64,000 bases of DNA from Clostridium scatologenes (GTDB lineage: Bacteria; Bacillota; Clostridia; Clostridiales; Clostridiaceae). Both the position numbers and the translations under genes were made by a program. The stretch is from contig NZ_CP009933.1 in assembly GCF_000968375.1 (NCBI RefSeq), positions 2,728,001 to 2,792,000 of the forward strand. The letters are read 5' to 3'. Positions within the stretch are counted from its first letter, which is position 1; each line of letters starts with the position of its first letter. Positions 63,951-64,000 of this stretch are shown here, piece by piece. The notes beneath the pieces were generated by a model. The model was not told the origin of the DNA and did no database searches. It was given only the letters and a program-made list of their open reading frames with translations.

Positions 63951-64000
63951 ATTAATCTCTTCTTTCATAAAATTATTAATAATTTCTGTAGAGGTAGTTT

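Overview
The window is strongly AT-rich chromosomal DNA. Good Shine-Dalgarno sites, hairpin-plus-U-run terminators, c-di-AMP and TPP riboswitches, lipobox proteins and a clostridial gene repertoire (TenA/ThiXYZ, YedF, several MCPs, GHKL/LytTR regulators, VIT-VWA protein) point to a Clostridium sensu stricto species (Bacillota). No rRNA, tRNA, CRISPR array, intact transposase or phage gene was seen.

Layout. 1-1.8 kb: a FIST-domain protein cut by the window edge, a response-regulator stub and an orphan gene with a perfect consensus promoter. 2.2-4.5 kb: a sigma-54 activator and, behind a canonical -24/-12 promoter, a dimethylargininase-family hydrolase. 4.7-7.5 kb: an ion-homeostasis pair, a CPA2 cation/proton antiporter behind a terminator-type leader, and divergently a c-di-AMP riboswitch controlling beta-lysine acetyltransferase (osmolyte synthesis). 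7.6-27.8 kb: an accessory island around a LytTR response regulator and two GHKL sensor kinases. It also holds a barnase/barstar pair, a 1746-residue surface protein, an AAA/PD-(D/E)XK protein, an MCP, a DUF2207-LemA operon and an operon of a polyglutamate-papain protein, a small helix-hairpin-helix-like protein and a TerB-like protein. 27.9-38.8 kb: a PAS-GGDEF-HD-GYP protein, glf with a glycosyltransferase, two MCPs, an AI-2E family permease and a large foldback element. 39-42.5 kb: TPP riboswitch-tenA-thiZXY. 42.7-57.6 kb: a siroheme-reductase-like ferredoxin protein, an ABC exporter with a 35-bp palindromic operator candidate, a VIT-VWA protein, two ABC-F proteins, a cellulose-synthase-like glycosyltransferase, YedF, a HAD phosphatase and a ROK regulator. 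57.8-64 kb: a xyloside operon (xylB, galM, GH3, GPH symporter).

Most striking observation: five leftward transcription units in the island (second kinase, surface protein, MCP, DUF2207-LemA, polyE-papain operon) start behind the same promoter cassette. The cassette carries two direct repeats of CCGTTCT (variants CCCTTCT and, in one case, CCTGTCT) 20 bp apart, 29-30 bp upstream of a GATAAT-type -10. The LytTR regulator gene has a degenerate version at the same spacing. The leaders of the papain and DUF2207 operons still contain the first codons of the response-regulator gene, and the leader of the second kinase still contains its last ~23 codons. I infer that the regulon grew by copying the regulator's own promoter in front of new operons. 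Sensor pair, regulator and its outputs (surface protein, chemoreceptor, membrane proteins, acidic papain-like protein, TerB-like protein) look like one undescribed signalling system.
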